Shown here piece by piece: positions 26,212-34,348 of a DNA stretch of 64,000 nucleotides. The translations under genes and the position numbers were made by a program. The stretch's first letter is position 1; each line of letters opens with the position of its first letter. The stretch comes from Porticoccus hydrocarbonoclasticus MCTG13d (GTDB taxonomy: Bacteria; Pseudomonadota; Gammaproteobacteria; Pseudomonadales; Porticoccaceae). Below the pieces are notes generated by a model. That model was not told the origin of the DNA. It saw nothing but the letters and a program-made list of their open reading frames with translations, and made no database searches. Where the stretch lies: the NCBI RefSeq assembly GCF_000744735.1, contig NZ_JQMM01000001.1:1612001-1676000 (forward strand), given 5' to 3'.

Positions 26212-27012
26212 TTGTTTCTGGCTGTCTGGCCCCGGCCCGGCTTCGAAAACCGGGCCGTTATGCTTTCCAGAGAGCTGTCGTTGCCACTCCTGCCTGTGGC
26301 GCCGGCACTGGGGACACTTGATACGGAACAAGAGTGCTTAGTGTTGGTTGTCGATGATGACGGGTTGTCGCTACAACAACTGGGTCCAAAAGCGCCGGGG
26401 CCGGTTCGATGCGAATTCGCCTTGGGTGCAGCACGCCATCGTCGTTTGTATGGTGGTGGCAGGGGTCAGGATATCGCCAAGGCCACTGGTCTCGGTCATA
26501 GTGGGTTCTGTCCTAAGCTGCTGGATTTGACTGCAGGTCTGGGTCGAGATGGCTTCATTCTGGCTTCCCTGGGGGCGCAGGTAACCATGATCGAGCGAAA
26601 TCCCATTATTTATGCGTTGCTTGCCGACGGGCTTTCTCGTGCTGGTGACAAGGTGGAAGGAGATCCGCCGTTGGCGGAAATTCTGCAGCGTATTAACACG
26701 GTCTGCCAGAACTCCGTCGATTACCTGGAAACACTGACGGATCAGGCATGCCCCGATGTGATATATCTCGATCCCATGTTTCCCTCCAGAGAAAAGTCCA
26801 GCAAAGTGAAAAAAGAGATGCAGATTTTTCATCAGCTTGTTGGGCCAGACGATGCCGGGGAATTGTTGCCTGTGGCTCTCGGTAAGGCGCGTTACCGTGT
26901 TGTTGTGAAGCGGCCCGTGCACGCTCCGGTCCTGAATGGCTGTGAACCGGGTTATTCTCTCAAGGGGAAATCTACCCGTTTTGATATTTACCCATTACAA
27001 AAACTGCCCTGA
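26212..27012 (+). CDS. rsmJ: 16S rRNA (guanine-N2)-methyltransferase RsmJ
   Basis: A SAM-dependent methyltransferase that modifies G1516 of 16S rRNA (YhiQ family). YGGGRGQDIAKATGL, LDLTAGLGRDGFILASLGAQVTMIERNP and the catalytic-region YLDPMFPSREKSSKVKKEMQIF are diagnostic. The start is uncertain: family similarity begins around FLAVWPRPGF, which requires a non-ATG codon, and TTG 26212 gives 266 residues; TTG 26182 would overlap the preceding gene. An 8-bp GC-rich hairpin lies just inside this 5' end. Convergent with the DUF481 gene, 10 bp between stops. Confidence 0.88.
   Translation: MFLAVWPRPGFENRAVMLSRELSLPLLPVAPALGTLDTEQECLVLVVDDDGLSLQQLGPKAPGPVRCEFALGAARHRRLYGGGRGQDIAKATGLGHSGFCPKLLDLTAGLGRDGFILASLGAQVTMIERNPIIYALLADGLSRAGDKVEGDPPLAEILQRINTVCQNSVDYLETLTDQACPDVIYLDPMFPSREKSSKVKKEMQIFHQLVGPDDAGELLPVALGKARYRVVVKRPVHAPVLNGCEPGYSLKGKSTRFDIYPLQKLP
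26233..26257 (+). other. GC-rich hairpin at the start of rsmJ
   Basis: CGGCCCGG (26233-26240) and CCGGGCCG (26250-26257) form a perfect 8-bp stem with a 9-nt loop, about 30 bp after the stop of the OmpA-type gene and within the first codons of rsmJ. No T-run follows. It may slow ribosomes or polymerase and reduce rsmJ expression relative to the lipoprotein (inference). Confidence 0.4.
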
Positions 27013-27022
27013 GTTGGCCCAG

Positions 27023-28027
27023 TCACCATTGATAGCCCAGTGATATGACCCACTCTTCATCGGCCCTCTTTTGCCCATCACCGGGTTGGTTGACATAATC
27101 AAAATCATATCGAAGTTCACTGAACAGATTGCCGAGCAGTGGTATTTTAATGCCGGTACTGCTTTCTGTCTGATTGTTATTGAAGTCGTCCACGGTCCAG
27201 AAAAATTCATTCTCGTGGAAAAGCATCATGTCTGTTCCGGGTATGGGCCAATCCATGCGCATTCTCCAGCGCCCCGCCAGATCTTTTTCTGAGCCCGATC
27301 CGTCATAGTGGGAAACCAGAAAGGCCGCGCCCAGCTGTAAATTCAGTTTCATCTGATTGGCAAGGTTGATGCGACGGCCAGCGCCTGCACCCAATTGATA
27401 TTGCTCGTCAATGGCACTGAAGCGGTTTTTTGTATAGCCCAGACGACCGTAGCTGAACCATCGCTCGGTAAAATCATAATTCAGCTGGTAGTTTGTTTCG
27501 TAGTGCTCATCTACCACAGCGCCATCAGCTTTCTCTGATTCTGCTATTAATTCGGTTTCATGTCTGAACTGTTCCTGTAGCCACTGTGCCCTGACAATGA
27601 AGTCGAGATTCTCTGTATTGGTATTACCGTCTTTGCGGTTGAAGCCAAACCGAACGTCGCCAGTAAAAGCCTTCGGTGGTTCCATGGCCACAAGCGTCAT
27701 GAAGGGTAGTGATGGTTTTGTACCCTCATCACAGTGGCCGGTAACAGTCTCCTCCATTGTCAGGGAACAGTTGGTGGCTGTTTCATCAGGACTGGTGATT
27801 AACGGCATCCTGGAGGAGGAATTGAAATCGGTAACCTGGTTTTTGGGGATTTTGATCAGACCGAAGATGTCTGATTTCCAGATAACCTGGTTCTCATTCA
27901 ATGAATCCAGTTCGCCGTGGATAATATCCCCGTTTTTTAAAGTGATTTCACCTGCAAGTGACATTACCGGGAGCAGCATGCAGACCAATAATATCAGGCG
28001 GTGGCGAAGGTTACTCAAATCCGGCAT
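27023..28027 (-). CDS. DUF481 family outer-membrane-type protein
   Basis: A 334-residue exported protein. ATG 28027, with AAGGA 7 bp upstream, gives the signal peptide LILLVCMLLPVMSLAG; longer upstream frames lack a signal. After a small N-terminal domain (EITLKNGDIIHGELDSLNENQVIWKSDIFG, LSM-like), the DUF481 domain from about 120 has alternating aromatic beta strands (YETNYQLNYDFTERWFSYGRLGYTKNRF) and ends in a C-terminal aromatic (GYQW), as outer-membrane beta-barrels do. Function is unknown; E. coli YdiY is a relative. Confidence 0.8.
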   Translation of the reverse strand: MPDLSNLRHRLILLVCMLLPVMSLAGEITLKNGDIIHGELDSLNENQVIWKSDIFGLIKIPKNQVTDFNSSSRMPLITSPDETATNCSLTMEETVTGHCDEGTKPSLPFMTLVAMEPPKAFTGDVRFGFNRKDGNTNTENLDFIVRAQWLQEQFRHETELIAESEKADGAVVDEHYETNYQLNYDFTERWFSYGRLGYTKNRFSAIDEQYQLGAGAGRRINLANQMKLNLQLGAAFLVSHYDGSGSEKDLAGRWRMRMDWPIPGTDMMLFHENEFFWTVDDFNNNQTESSTGIKIPLLGNLFSELRYDFDYVNQPGDGQKRADEEWVISLGYQW

Positions 28028-28204
28028 TTTCAGTCCTTGTTGGTGATTGATCGATGCAAAGACTGGCACCCTACAAAAACCGTCATTGAATATCCACTGT
28101 GAATGAGAATATGTGAGGCGTATCAGATCGCTCAAAGCCCGGATGCCGGCAGTGAGTAGTGTGTGGGTATAGAAGAGTGGATGATCCCGGCTACGAGAGT
28201 GACC

Positions 28205-29341
28205 TTAAATAAGCAGCTTTTCGAGAATACGTCGATAAATTTTTTCGAGGGCGTCAATGTCCTCGACGCTGGCGCATTCGTTGACCTTGTGAATTGTGGC
28301 ATTTACGGGCCCCAGTTCGACGACCTGGCAGCCATGGGGAGCAATGAAGCGACCATCAGAGGTGCCTCCTGCTGTCGAAAGTTGCGCCTCGATGCCGGTG
28401 ATTTCCCGGATACTGGCCACCGTAGCCTCTACCAGTGGCCCTTGTTCGGTCAGAAAGGGCTGGCCGCTGAGGTGCCACTGGAGTTCATAGTCAAGCTGAT
28501 GTTGTTTTAAAATCATTTCAGTGCGGGATTTAAGTTGCTCGACGGTCACTTCGGTCGAAAAGCGAAAGTTGAACAGTACCTGCACGGTCCCGGGAATCAC
28601 ATTGGTGGCACCGGTGCCGGAGTGAATGTTGGATATCTGAAAACTGGTGGCAGGAAAAAAATCATTGCCGTTGTCCCAGCTCTCGGTGGCGAGCTCGGCC
28701 AGTGCTGGCGCCACTTTGTGGATAGGGTTATCCGCCAGTTGTGGGTAGGCCACATGCCCCTGGATGCCCCTGATTACCAATTCAGCTCCCAGAGAGCCGC
28801 GGCGCCCGTTTTTTATCACATCACCTACGCGTTTAGTGCTCGACGGTTCTCCCACCAAGCACCATTCAGGGATTTCATGGTTGTCCACTAGCCATTGCAC
28901 CACTTTCACCGTGCCGTTTGTGGCGATACCTTCTTCGTCACTGGTGATCAAAAAAGCGATCTGTCCCGGGTGGTCTGGTTGTGTGGCAACAAAATGTTCT
29001 ACCGCCGTAATCATGGCGGCGAGTGAGCCCTTCATATCGGCAGCTCCCCGGCCGTAGAGAACGCCGTTCTCAATGTGGGGGGAGAAAGGCGGATGTTGCC
29101 AGTCACCTTCGGGACCCGTGGGCACTACATCGGTATGTCCGGCGAAACAGAGCGTTGGGCCTCTTTCACCGCGCACGGCCCAAAAGTTATCCACATCGCC
29201 GAAGGGCAGCCTGACCACACAAAAACCGATCGCTTCCAAACGCTCAATCATCAGTTGCTGGCACCCCTCGTCCGCCGGAGTTACAGACCGGCGTTTGATA
29301 AGTTCACAAGCCAGTTCAAGAGTGGGGGAAAGGGTAGTCAT
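28205..29341 (-). CDS. dapE: Succinyl-diaminopimelate desuccinylase
   Basis: A 378-residue M20-family zinc hydrolase that removes succinate from N-succinyl-LL-diaminopimelate. The metal-binding elements are [33 protein letters not shown] and ITSDEEG; the C-terminal [33 protein letters not shown] is typical of DapE. It lies 137 bp downstream of dapD in the same direction; with dapC at 33082 and dapA at 21877, most of the succinylase pathway is in this window. Confidence 0.95.
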   Translation of the reverse strand: MTTLSPTLELACELIKRRSVTPADEGCQQLMIERLEAIGFCVVRLPFGDVDNFWAVRGERGPTLCFAGHTDVVPTGPEGDWQHPPFSPHIENGVLYGRGAADMKGSLAAMITAVEHFVATQPDHPGQIAFLITSDEEGIATNGTVKVVQWLVDNHEIPEWCLVGEPSSTKRVGDVIKNGRRGSLGAELVIRGIQGHVAYPQLADNPIHKVAPALAELATESWDNGNDFFPATSFQISNIHSGTGATNVIPGTVQVLFNFRFSTEVTVEQLKSRTEMILKQHQLDYELQWHLSGQPFLTEQGPLVEATVASIREITGIEAQLSTAGGTSDGRFIAPHGCQVVELGPVNATIHKVNECASVEDIDALEKIYRRILEKLLI

Positions 29342-29478
29342 TCAGTGATACTCCGGGGCAGTCATTACAAGTTTAACGAGCTGGGACAGCCCAGGCCACT
29401 GGCATTTTCTTCCAATAAGCCGCATATGGTGGCGGAGTCAGTCCGGAGCGCCACAGGGCGACCGGACTGGCAAATATT

Positions 29479-30510
29479 CTAATTGGATACGTGCAACGCC
29501 TCATTCAATTCCACGGCGGATTTATTGGTCAGGCATTCCACGGCACCTGTCGCAGAATTTCGGCGGAAGAGCAGGTCATCCTTGCCAGCCAGTTCTCTGG
29601 CTTTGGTTTGCCCTACCAACTGGTTCTGGTCATCCAGCAGGCTTACTTTGGTTCCGGCGGTGATATAGAGCCCAGCCTCTACGGTACAGCGGTCACCCAG
29701 GGGTATCCCCAAACCGGAATTGGCTCCCAACAGACACCGGTTACCAATAGTGATAATGATATTGCCACCACCGGACAGCGTGCCCATTGTAGAGCTGCCA
29801 CCTCCCAAATCTGAGCCGGATTTAACGAATACACCCTGAGAGATTCGGCCTTCCACCATGCTGGTACCTTCGGTGCCGGCGTTAAAATTCACGAAGCCCT
29901 CGTGCATGATAGTAGTGCCTTCACCGATATAAGCCCCGAGGCGTACCCTTGCCGTATCGGCGATGCGAACGCCGGAAGGGACAACGTAATCAACCATCTT
30001 GGGAAACTTGTCCACGCTGTCTACAGACAGAGGGGAGCCTGCCAGGCGGGCCTGTAACTGTCGGGCGGGCAGTTCCCCTATGTCGATGGCTCCCTCACTG
30101 GTCCAGGCGACATTGTGCAGCACACCGAACAATCCGGTCAGGTTTGTGGCGTTGGGTTTTACTAGGCGATGGGATAGCAGGTGCAATTTCAGGTAACCCT
30201 CTGGCACGGAGGCCGGGGCATCGTCGCTGACAAGTACAGTGGCCACTACCGGACGAGAACTCTTTTGAAACTGTCGGGCAATGCTCGCTTGCTCTTCTTC
30301 CCCCGCCGTTGCGAAGGCCGCAGCAAGCGTATCCAGTTGTTCAGCGGTGAGCGTCATCACCTGGTTTTTACCCTGGATTTCCAGCGTAGTCTTAATTGCA
30401 GTGAGGGAAGTGTCTCCGGGGTTTAGTAGGGGTTTTGGGTAGAAAACCTCGAGCCATTCGCCGTTGTTATTCTGGGTGCCGATACCCAATCCAAAGCTGT
30501 AGAGTGTCAT
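29479..30510 (-). CDS. dapD: Tetrahydrodipicolinate N-succinyltransferase
   Basis: A 343-residue enzyme that succinylates tetrahydrodipicolinate from succinyl-CoA. It is the longer DapD type (about 340 residues, as in Pseudomonas), not the 274-residue E. coli type. The left-handed beta-helix is visible from GVRIADTARVRLGAYIGEGTTIMHEGFVNFNAGTEG through SGGGNIIITIGNRCLLGANSGLGIPLGDRCTVEAGLYI. It is 22 bp downstream of the ArsC-like gene, a neighbour of dapD in many proteobacteria. Confidence 0.95.
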   Translation of the reverse strand: MTLYSFGLGIGTQNNNGEWLEVFYPKPLLNPGDTSLTAIKTTLEIQGKNQVMTLTAEQLDTLAAAFATAGEEEQASIARQFQKSSRPVVATVLVSDDAPASVPEGYLKLHLLSHRLVKPNATNLTGLFGVLHNVAWTSEGAIDIGELPARQLQARLAGSPLSVDSVDKFPKMVDYVVPSGVRIADTARVRLGAYIGEGTTIMHEGFVNFNAGTEGTSMVEGRISQGVFVKSGSDLGGGSSTMGTLSGGGNIIITIGNRCLLGANSGLGIPLGDRCTVEAGLYITAGTKVSLLDDQNQLVGQTKARELAGKDDLLFRRNSATGAVECLTNKSAVELNEALHVSN

Positions 30511-30532
30511 TGGTTGTTATATCTCCGGAAAA

Positions 30533-30886
30533 TTACAGGTTAAAAAGCAAAGCGTATTGATCTGGCCGAAAGCCGACGGTAATAGTACCGTTCTGGTCCA
30601 GCACCGGGCGTTTGATAATGGCCGGGTATTCCATAAGCAGGTCGACAACATTGTCTGCAGAGACATGGTCCTTGACAGTCTGGTCCAGTTTTCGCCAGGT
30701 GGTGCCCACCTTGTTGAGCACTTTTCCCCAGCCGGCAGCGGCGATCCAGCGTTTGATCATTTGAGGGTCTAGGCCGTCGGTGCGGACGTCGTGGAAGCGA
30801 TAGCTCACCTGTCGTTCATCCAGCCAATGTCGTGCCTTTTTCACGGTATCGCAGTTCTTGATGCCGTAGAGAATGGTTTCAGTCAT
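30533..30886 (-). CDS. ArsC/Spx-family protein (YffB-like)
   Basis: A 117-residue thioredoxin-fold protein of the ArsC/Spx family. TILYGIKNCDTVKKARHWLDERQVSYRFHDVRTDG contains a single N-terminal cysteine, as in YffB, and DQNGTITVGFRPDQY lies at the C-terminus. ATG 30886 aligns with the family start; an upstream ATG at 30925 would add 13 unrelated residues. YffB-type proteins are glutathione-dependent reductase-like; arsenate reduction is not expected. In E. coli the gene (yffB) also adjoins dapE. Confidence 0.88.
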   Translation of the reverse strand: MTETILYGIKNCDTVKKARHWLDERQVSYRFHDVRTDGLDPQMIKRWIAAAGWGKVLNKVGTTWRKLDQTVKDHVSADNVVDLLMEYPAIIKRPVLDQNGTITVGFRPDQYALLFNL

Positions 30887-31001
30887 AGGATTTGTCACGT
30901 GGTTGTCATGAATTGGCGTTATCAAGCATCAATACACATAATCGGGTTTAAGCAGCGGCGAAGGATAGCAAACTTGGGCCACGCATTCACGGGAGACCGC
31001 C

Positions 31002-31523
31002 ATGAAGATGATCGCACTGATTCGTCATGCCAAATCCAGCTGGAAAGATACTACCTTACCGGACCTGGAGCGGCCCCTTAATCGCCGTGGTCGGTTGAAC
31101 GCCCCGGAAATGGGGCGCAGGTTACAGGAGCAGCCAGTGTCTCTGAAACGGGTTTTCTCGAGTCCGGCGGTGAGGGCCATGGAAACGGCTGAGTGGTTGA
31201 TGCCCAGTCTCGGGTTGAGTGAGGCGAAGCTTGAAGTGGTCACGGCCCTGTATACCTTTAATTACGAAGATATCCTGGCCTGGCTGCGATCTCTGGACAG
31301 AGATGCCGACAGGTTCGCCCTGATTTGTCACAATCCGGCCATAACTGATATGGTGAATTTTCTCACCCTGATGCAGATCGATAAAATTCCCACCTGTGGT
31401 ATTGCCCTGATGCAGGTTGACGTAAACCATTGGCAGGATTTGGGCGCCGGTATGGCCGAGTTGAGCTATTTTGGTTTCCCAAAAAGTGTCAGCGGAAAAG
31501 CCATTTCATTGGGGCCGGGCTAG
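31002..31523 (+). CDS. sixA: SixA-type phosphohistidine phosphatase
   Basis: A 173-residue histidine phosphatase (phosphoglycerate-mutase-like) with the catalytic RHAKSSW at residues 8-14, RPLNRRGRLNAPEMGRRL, FSSPAVRAMETAEWL and the C-terminal catalytic histidine in ICHNPAITDMVNFL. SixA removes phosphate from phosphohistidine, for example on HPr-type phosphocarriers or ArcB. GGGAGACC precedes the ATG. A CHAD-domain gene begins 31 bp downstream, so the two are likely co-transcribed. Confidence 0.87.
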   Translation: MKMIALIRHAKSSWKDTTLPDLERPLNRRGRLNAPEMGRRLQEQPVSLKRVFSSPAVRAMETAEWLMPSLGLSEAKLEVVTALYTFNYEDILAWLRSLDRDADRFALICHNPAITDMVNFLTLMQIDKIPTCGIALMQVDVNHWQDLGAGMAELSYFGFPKSVSGKAISLGPG

Positions 31524-31554
31524 ATAAGCATTGCCTTAAAAGTTACGGATTTTC

Positions 31555-32424
31555 ATGGATAATTTTGTTTTCCAGGAAAGGGATCTAAGTGCAGAATTCA
31601 ACCGTGTCGTCCTCCAGCAAACGAGATTGGCGCGGGAACAACTGCGGTCTCTGACCTCAAAACAGCTAGAAGGCATTCACGAAGCACGCAAATGCTTTAA
31701 ACGCCTGCGTGCCTGTTACAGGTTACTGAAATCAGCGGATAAGGTGACCTTCTGCCAGGGCAATCAGTTCTTTCGTGACCTCTCTGCCAGGCTGTCTGTC
31801 CTCCGGGATACCGAGGTCATGAGCCAAACCCTGTTGTCACTGCGTGCCGACAATCACGGGTTGGTTGATACTGCGGTCTTTGACCAACTGGAGCGACAGC
31901 TGGCATTGCAACAGCCAGAGACGATAACCGAAGCAATGACCCAGTCACAGTTGGTGTCCGATCAATTGGGTCAGTTTATCCGTCGGTACAAGCAGGCGGA
32001 GCAGCCGACCATGGACGCAGATGTTTTGCTCAGGGCCCTGGTCAAAAGCTATGCTGTGGCACGACGCAGCTGGAAGCAGGCCCGGCACAGTGGTGATGAC
32101 GATGATTGCCACCATTGGCGCAAATACGCCAAGTATTATTGGTATCAACTACGGCTCATCTCGGTGCTCTGTCCACCACCCAACAAAAAACTGAATTCGC
32201 TGGAAAGGCTGTGCAGCCTCCTGGGTGACTATCACGACCTGGCTGTATTAAAAGTGCAGTTGACAAGGGTGTCCACCGCTGAACAGTCGTTGCAGGCGCT
32301 AATTGCCCAGCGGCAGCAACAACTGTTGCAGGCTGCTGATGATCTGGCTAAGTTCTTGTTCAAGCGTCGTGTAAGCCATTATCACGTGTGGTTGGCCAAA
32401 CGCTGGCACAAGATTGCACCTTGA
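31555..32424 (+). CDS. CHAD domain protein
   Basis: A 289-residue helical protein of the CHAD family, rich in His and basic residues. IHEARKCFKRLRACYRLLK near residue 42 and the second-half repeat CHHWRKYAKYYWYQLRLI are the two CHAD signature helices; LCSLLGDYHDLAVLK follows. CHAD domains bind inorganic polyphosphate (established for several members). No CYTH/triphosphatase domain is fused. The stop abuts, with no spacing, the stop of nth on the other strand. Confidence 0.85.
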   Translation: MDNFVFQERDLSAEFNRVVLQQTRLAREQLRSLTSKQLEGIHEARKCFKRLRACYRLLKSADKVTFCQGNQFFRDLSARLSVLRDTEVMSQTLLSLRADNHGLVDTAVFDQLERQLALQQPETITEAMTQSQLVSDQLGQFIRRYKQAEQPTMDADVLLRALVKSYAVARRSWKQARHSGDDDDCHHWRKYAKYYWYQLRLISVLCPPPNKKLNSLERLCSLLGDYHDLAVLKVQLTRVSTAEQSLQALIAQRQQQLLQAADDLAKFLFKRRVSHYHVWLAKRWHKIAP

Positions 32425-33078
32425 TCAGGCCTTGCGGGTTTTGATGGGTCGCTTCCGGTTGGGAAAACAGGTTTTACAGATATCACAACTCAGGCCATTG
32501 CAACTGCGGGCGGGGCAGTATTCGCGACCGTAGTAAATAATCTGCAGATGCAGAGCGTTCCAACTTTCTCTGGGAAACAACCGTTTCAGATCCTTCTCTG
32601 TCTGCACCACGCTGTTGCCGTTGCTCAATCCCCAGCGTTGGGCGAGACGGTGAATGTGGGTGTCAACCGGAAAGGCGGGGTGGCCAAAGGCTTGGGACAT
32701 GACCACGCTGGCCGTTTTGTGGCCGACGCCGGGCAGTGTTTCCAGCGCTGCGATATCTTCGGGTACCTCTCCGTCGTACTGATCCACCAGTATCTTCGAG
32801 AGGTTTACAATTGCTTTGGACTTCTGGGGTGCCAGACCACAGGGGCGGATAATGTCATATACCTGCTGTTCTGAAATCTGGCTCATGGCCTGGGCATTAT
32901 CGGCCGATGCAAACAGTATGGGTGTCACCTGGTTGACTCGGTCATCAGTACATTGAGCAGATAAAAGCACGGCTATCAGCAGAGTAAAGGCGTCCTGGTG
33001 GATAAGGGGGATTGGCGGGTTTGGATACAGTTCATTCAGTCTATGGTGGATAAACGCTGCCCGAGCTTTTTTTAACAT
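32425..33078 (-). CDS. nth: Endonuclease III-type DNA glycosylase
   Basis: A 217-residue base-excision-repair glycosylase/AP lyase. The helix-hairpin-helix LPGVGHKTASVVM carries the catalytic Lys121, and AFPVDTHIHRLAQRWGL the Asp139. LLSAQCTDDRVNQVTP is typical. The C-terminal cysteine cluster is unusual: Cys188, 193, 198, 201 and 204 (CPARSCNGLSCDICKTC) do not follow the C-x6-C-x2-C-x5-C spacing of E. coli Nth, though an iron-sulfur cluster is still likely. It is 3 bp downstream of dapC, not in an rnf operon as in E. coli. Confidence 0.88.
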   Translation of the reverse strand: MLKKARAAFIHHRLNELYPNPPIPLIHQDAFTLLIAVLLSAQCTDDRVNQVTPILFASADNAQAMSQISEQQVYDIIRPCGLAPQKSKAIVNLSKILVDQYDGEVPEDIAALETLPGVGHKTASVVMSQAFGHPAFPVDTHIHRLAQRWGLSNGNSVVQTEKDLKRLFPRESWNALHLQIIYYGREYCPARSCNGLSCDICKTCFPNRKRPIKTRKA

Positions 33079-33081
33079 GTT

Positions 33082-34296
33082 TCAGCCCCTCTGTTGAGCG
33101 GCTTCGACAAACTTGCGGATGCGTATGGCCGCTTCTCTGCATTCCTCCAGAGGTGCCACCAGCGCCATACGTACTCTGTTTTCTCCCGGATTGATGCCAT
33201 CAGCTGTGCGCGCCAGATAGCGGCCGGGCAGAACAGTAATATGCTGTTGCCTGAACAGTTCCCTGGCAAAGTCTTCATCACTGCCAATGTTTGCTCTGCG
33301 GGTATCTGCCCATAAATAAAAGCCGGCATCCGGCATGCTTAATGGCAACACAGGTTCGAGGATTTCTCTGAATATCGCAAATTTCTGCCGGTACTGATCG
33401 CGGTTGTCCCGCACATGCTGCTCATCTCGCCAGGCGGCAATACTGGCCAGTTGTGACGGGACCGGCATGGCGCAGCCGTGATAGGTGCGGTAGCGCAAAA
33501 AATTTGCCAGGATACGACTGTCACCGGCCACAAACCCGGATCTCAGGCCCGGTAAATTGGAGCGTTTCGACAGGCTGTGAAATACCACGCAGCGATCATA
33601 GTTGTGACTACCCATTTGTGCGCAGGCCTCCAGTAAGCCAATGGGTGGGCAGTTTTCATCGGGATATATCTCTGAATAACACTCATCACTGGCGATGACA
33701 AAATCGTATTGATCTGAGAGCTGGATTAGCGTCTGTAATGTATCGATGTCCAGCACTGCGCCGGTCGGGTTTCCCGGTGAGCAGATGTAGATAAGCTGGC
33801 ACTGCTGCCAGATTTCCGGTGAAACAGATGCCCAGTCCGGGCAAAAAGCATTGTCTTCCGTGCAGTTAAAAAAATGCAGCCTCGCGCCAGCGAGCAGGGC
33901 GGCACCCTCGTAGATCTGGTAAAACGGATTGGGGCTGACCACCACCGGCTCGTTACTGCGGTTTATGATCGCCTGGGCAAAGGCAAACAGTGCTTCTCTG
34001 GTGCCATTGACCGGCAATACCTGGGTTTCGGGGCAAACTGTCTGAAGTGTGAAGCGTTGACACAGCCATTCGGCTATTGTCTCCCGGAGCTCCGGAAGAC
34101 CCTTGGTCAGTGGGTAGGTCGAGAGTTTGTCGAGAGCATTGGCGAGAGTCTCCCTGACGAATGCCGGCGGTGGGTGTTTTGGCTCACCGATAGATAGCGC
34201 AATATGGGTGAGCGCTGCTGGTGGTGAAATACCCGATTTGAGAGCATTGAGTTTCTCAAAGGGATAGGGGTGTAGCTTGTTCAGGTCAATGTTCAT
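33082..34296 (-). CDS. dapC: Succinyldiaminopimelate transaminase
   Basis: A 404-residue class I PLP aminotransferase of the DapC group (proteobacterial succinyl-DAP aminotransferase). The N-terminal LHPYPFEKLNAL is characteristic of DapC; SPGNPTGAVLD and the PLP lysine in FHSLSKRSNLPGLRSGF are present. Gene order dapC-glnD-map is common in pseudomonads, which supports dapC over argD or other aminotransferases. It is separated from glnD by 52 bp and transcribed with it toward nth. Confidence 0.92.
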   Translation of the reverse strand: MNIDLNKLHPYPFEKLNALKSGISPPAALTHIALSIGEPKHPPPAFVRETLANALDKLSTYPLTKGLPELRETIAEWLCQRFTLQTVCPETQVLPVNGTREALFAFAQAIINRSNEPVVVSPNPFYQIYEGAALLAGARLHFFNCTEDNAFCPDWASVSPEIWQQCQLIYICSPGNPTGAVLDIDTLQTLIQLSDQYDFVIASDECYSEIYPDENCPPIGLLEACAQMGSHNYDRCVVFHSLSKRSNLPGLRSGFVAGDSRILANFLRYRTYHGCAMPVPSQLASIAAWRDEQHVRDNRDQYRQKFAIFREILEPVLPLSMPDAGFYLWADTRRANIGSDEDFARELFRQQHITVLPGRYLARTADGINPGENRVRMALVAPLEECREAAIRIRKFVEAAQQRG

Positions 34297-34348
34297 ACGA
34301 TCATCGGTTTATCGGGAGCAGTTGATGGCGGAGTGAGTGTACAGTTTG

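Noticed and set aside
26233-26257. Intrinsic terminator of the OmpA-type gene
   Set aside because: The hairpin is strong but has no T-run and lies inside the conserved N-terminal part of rsmJ.
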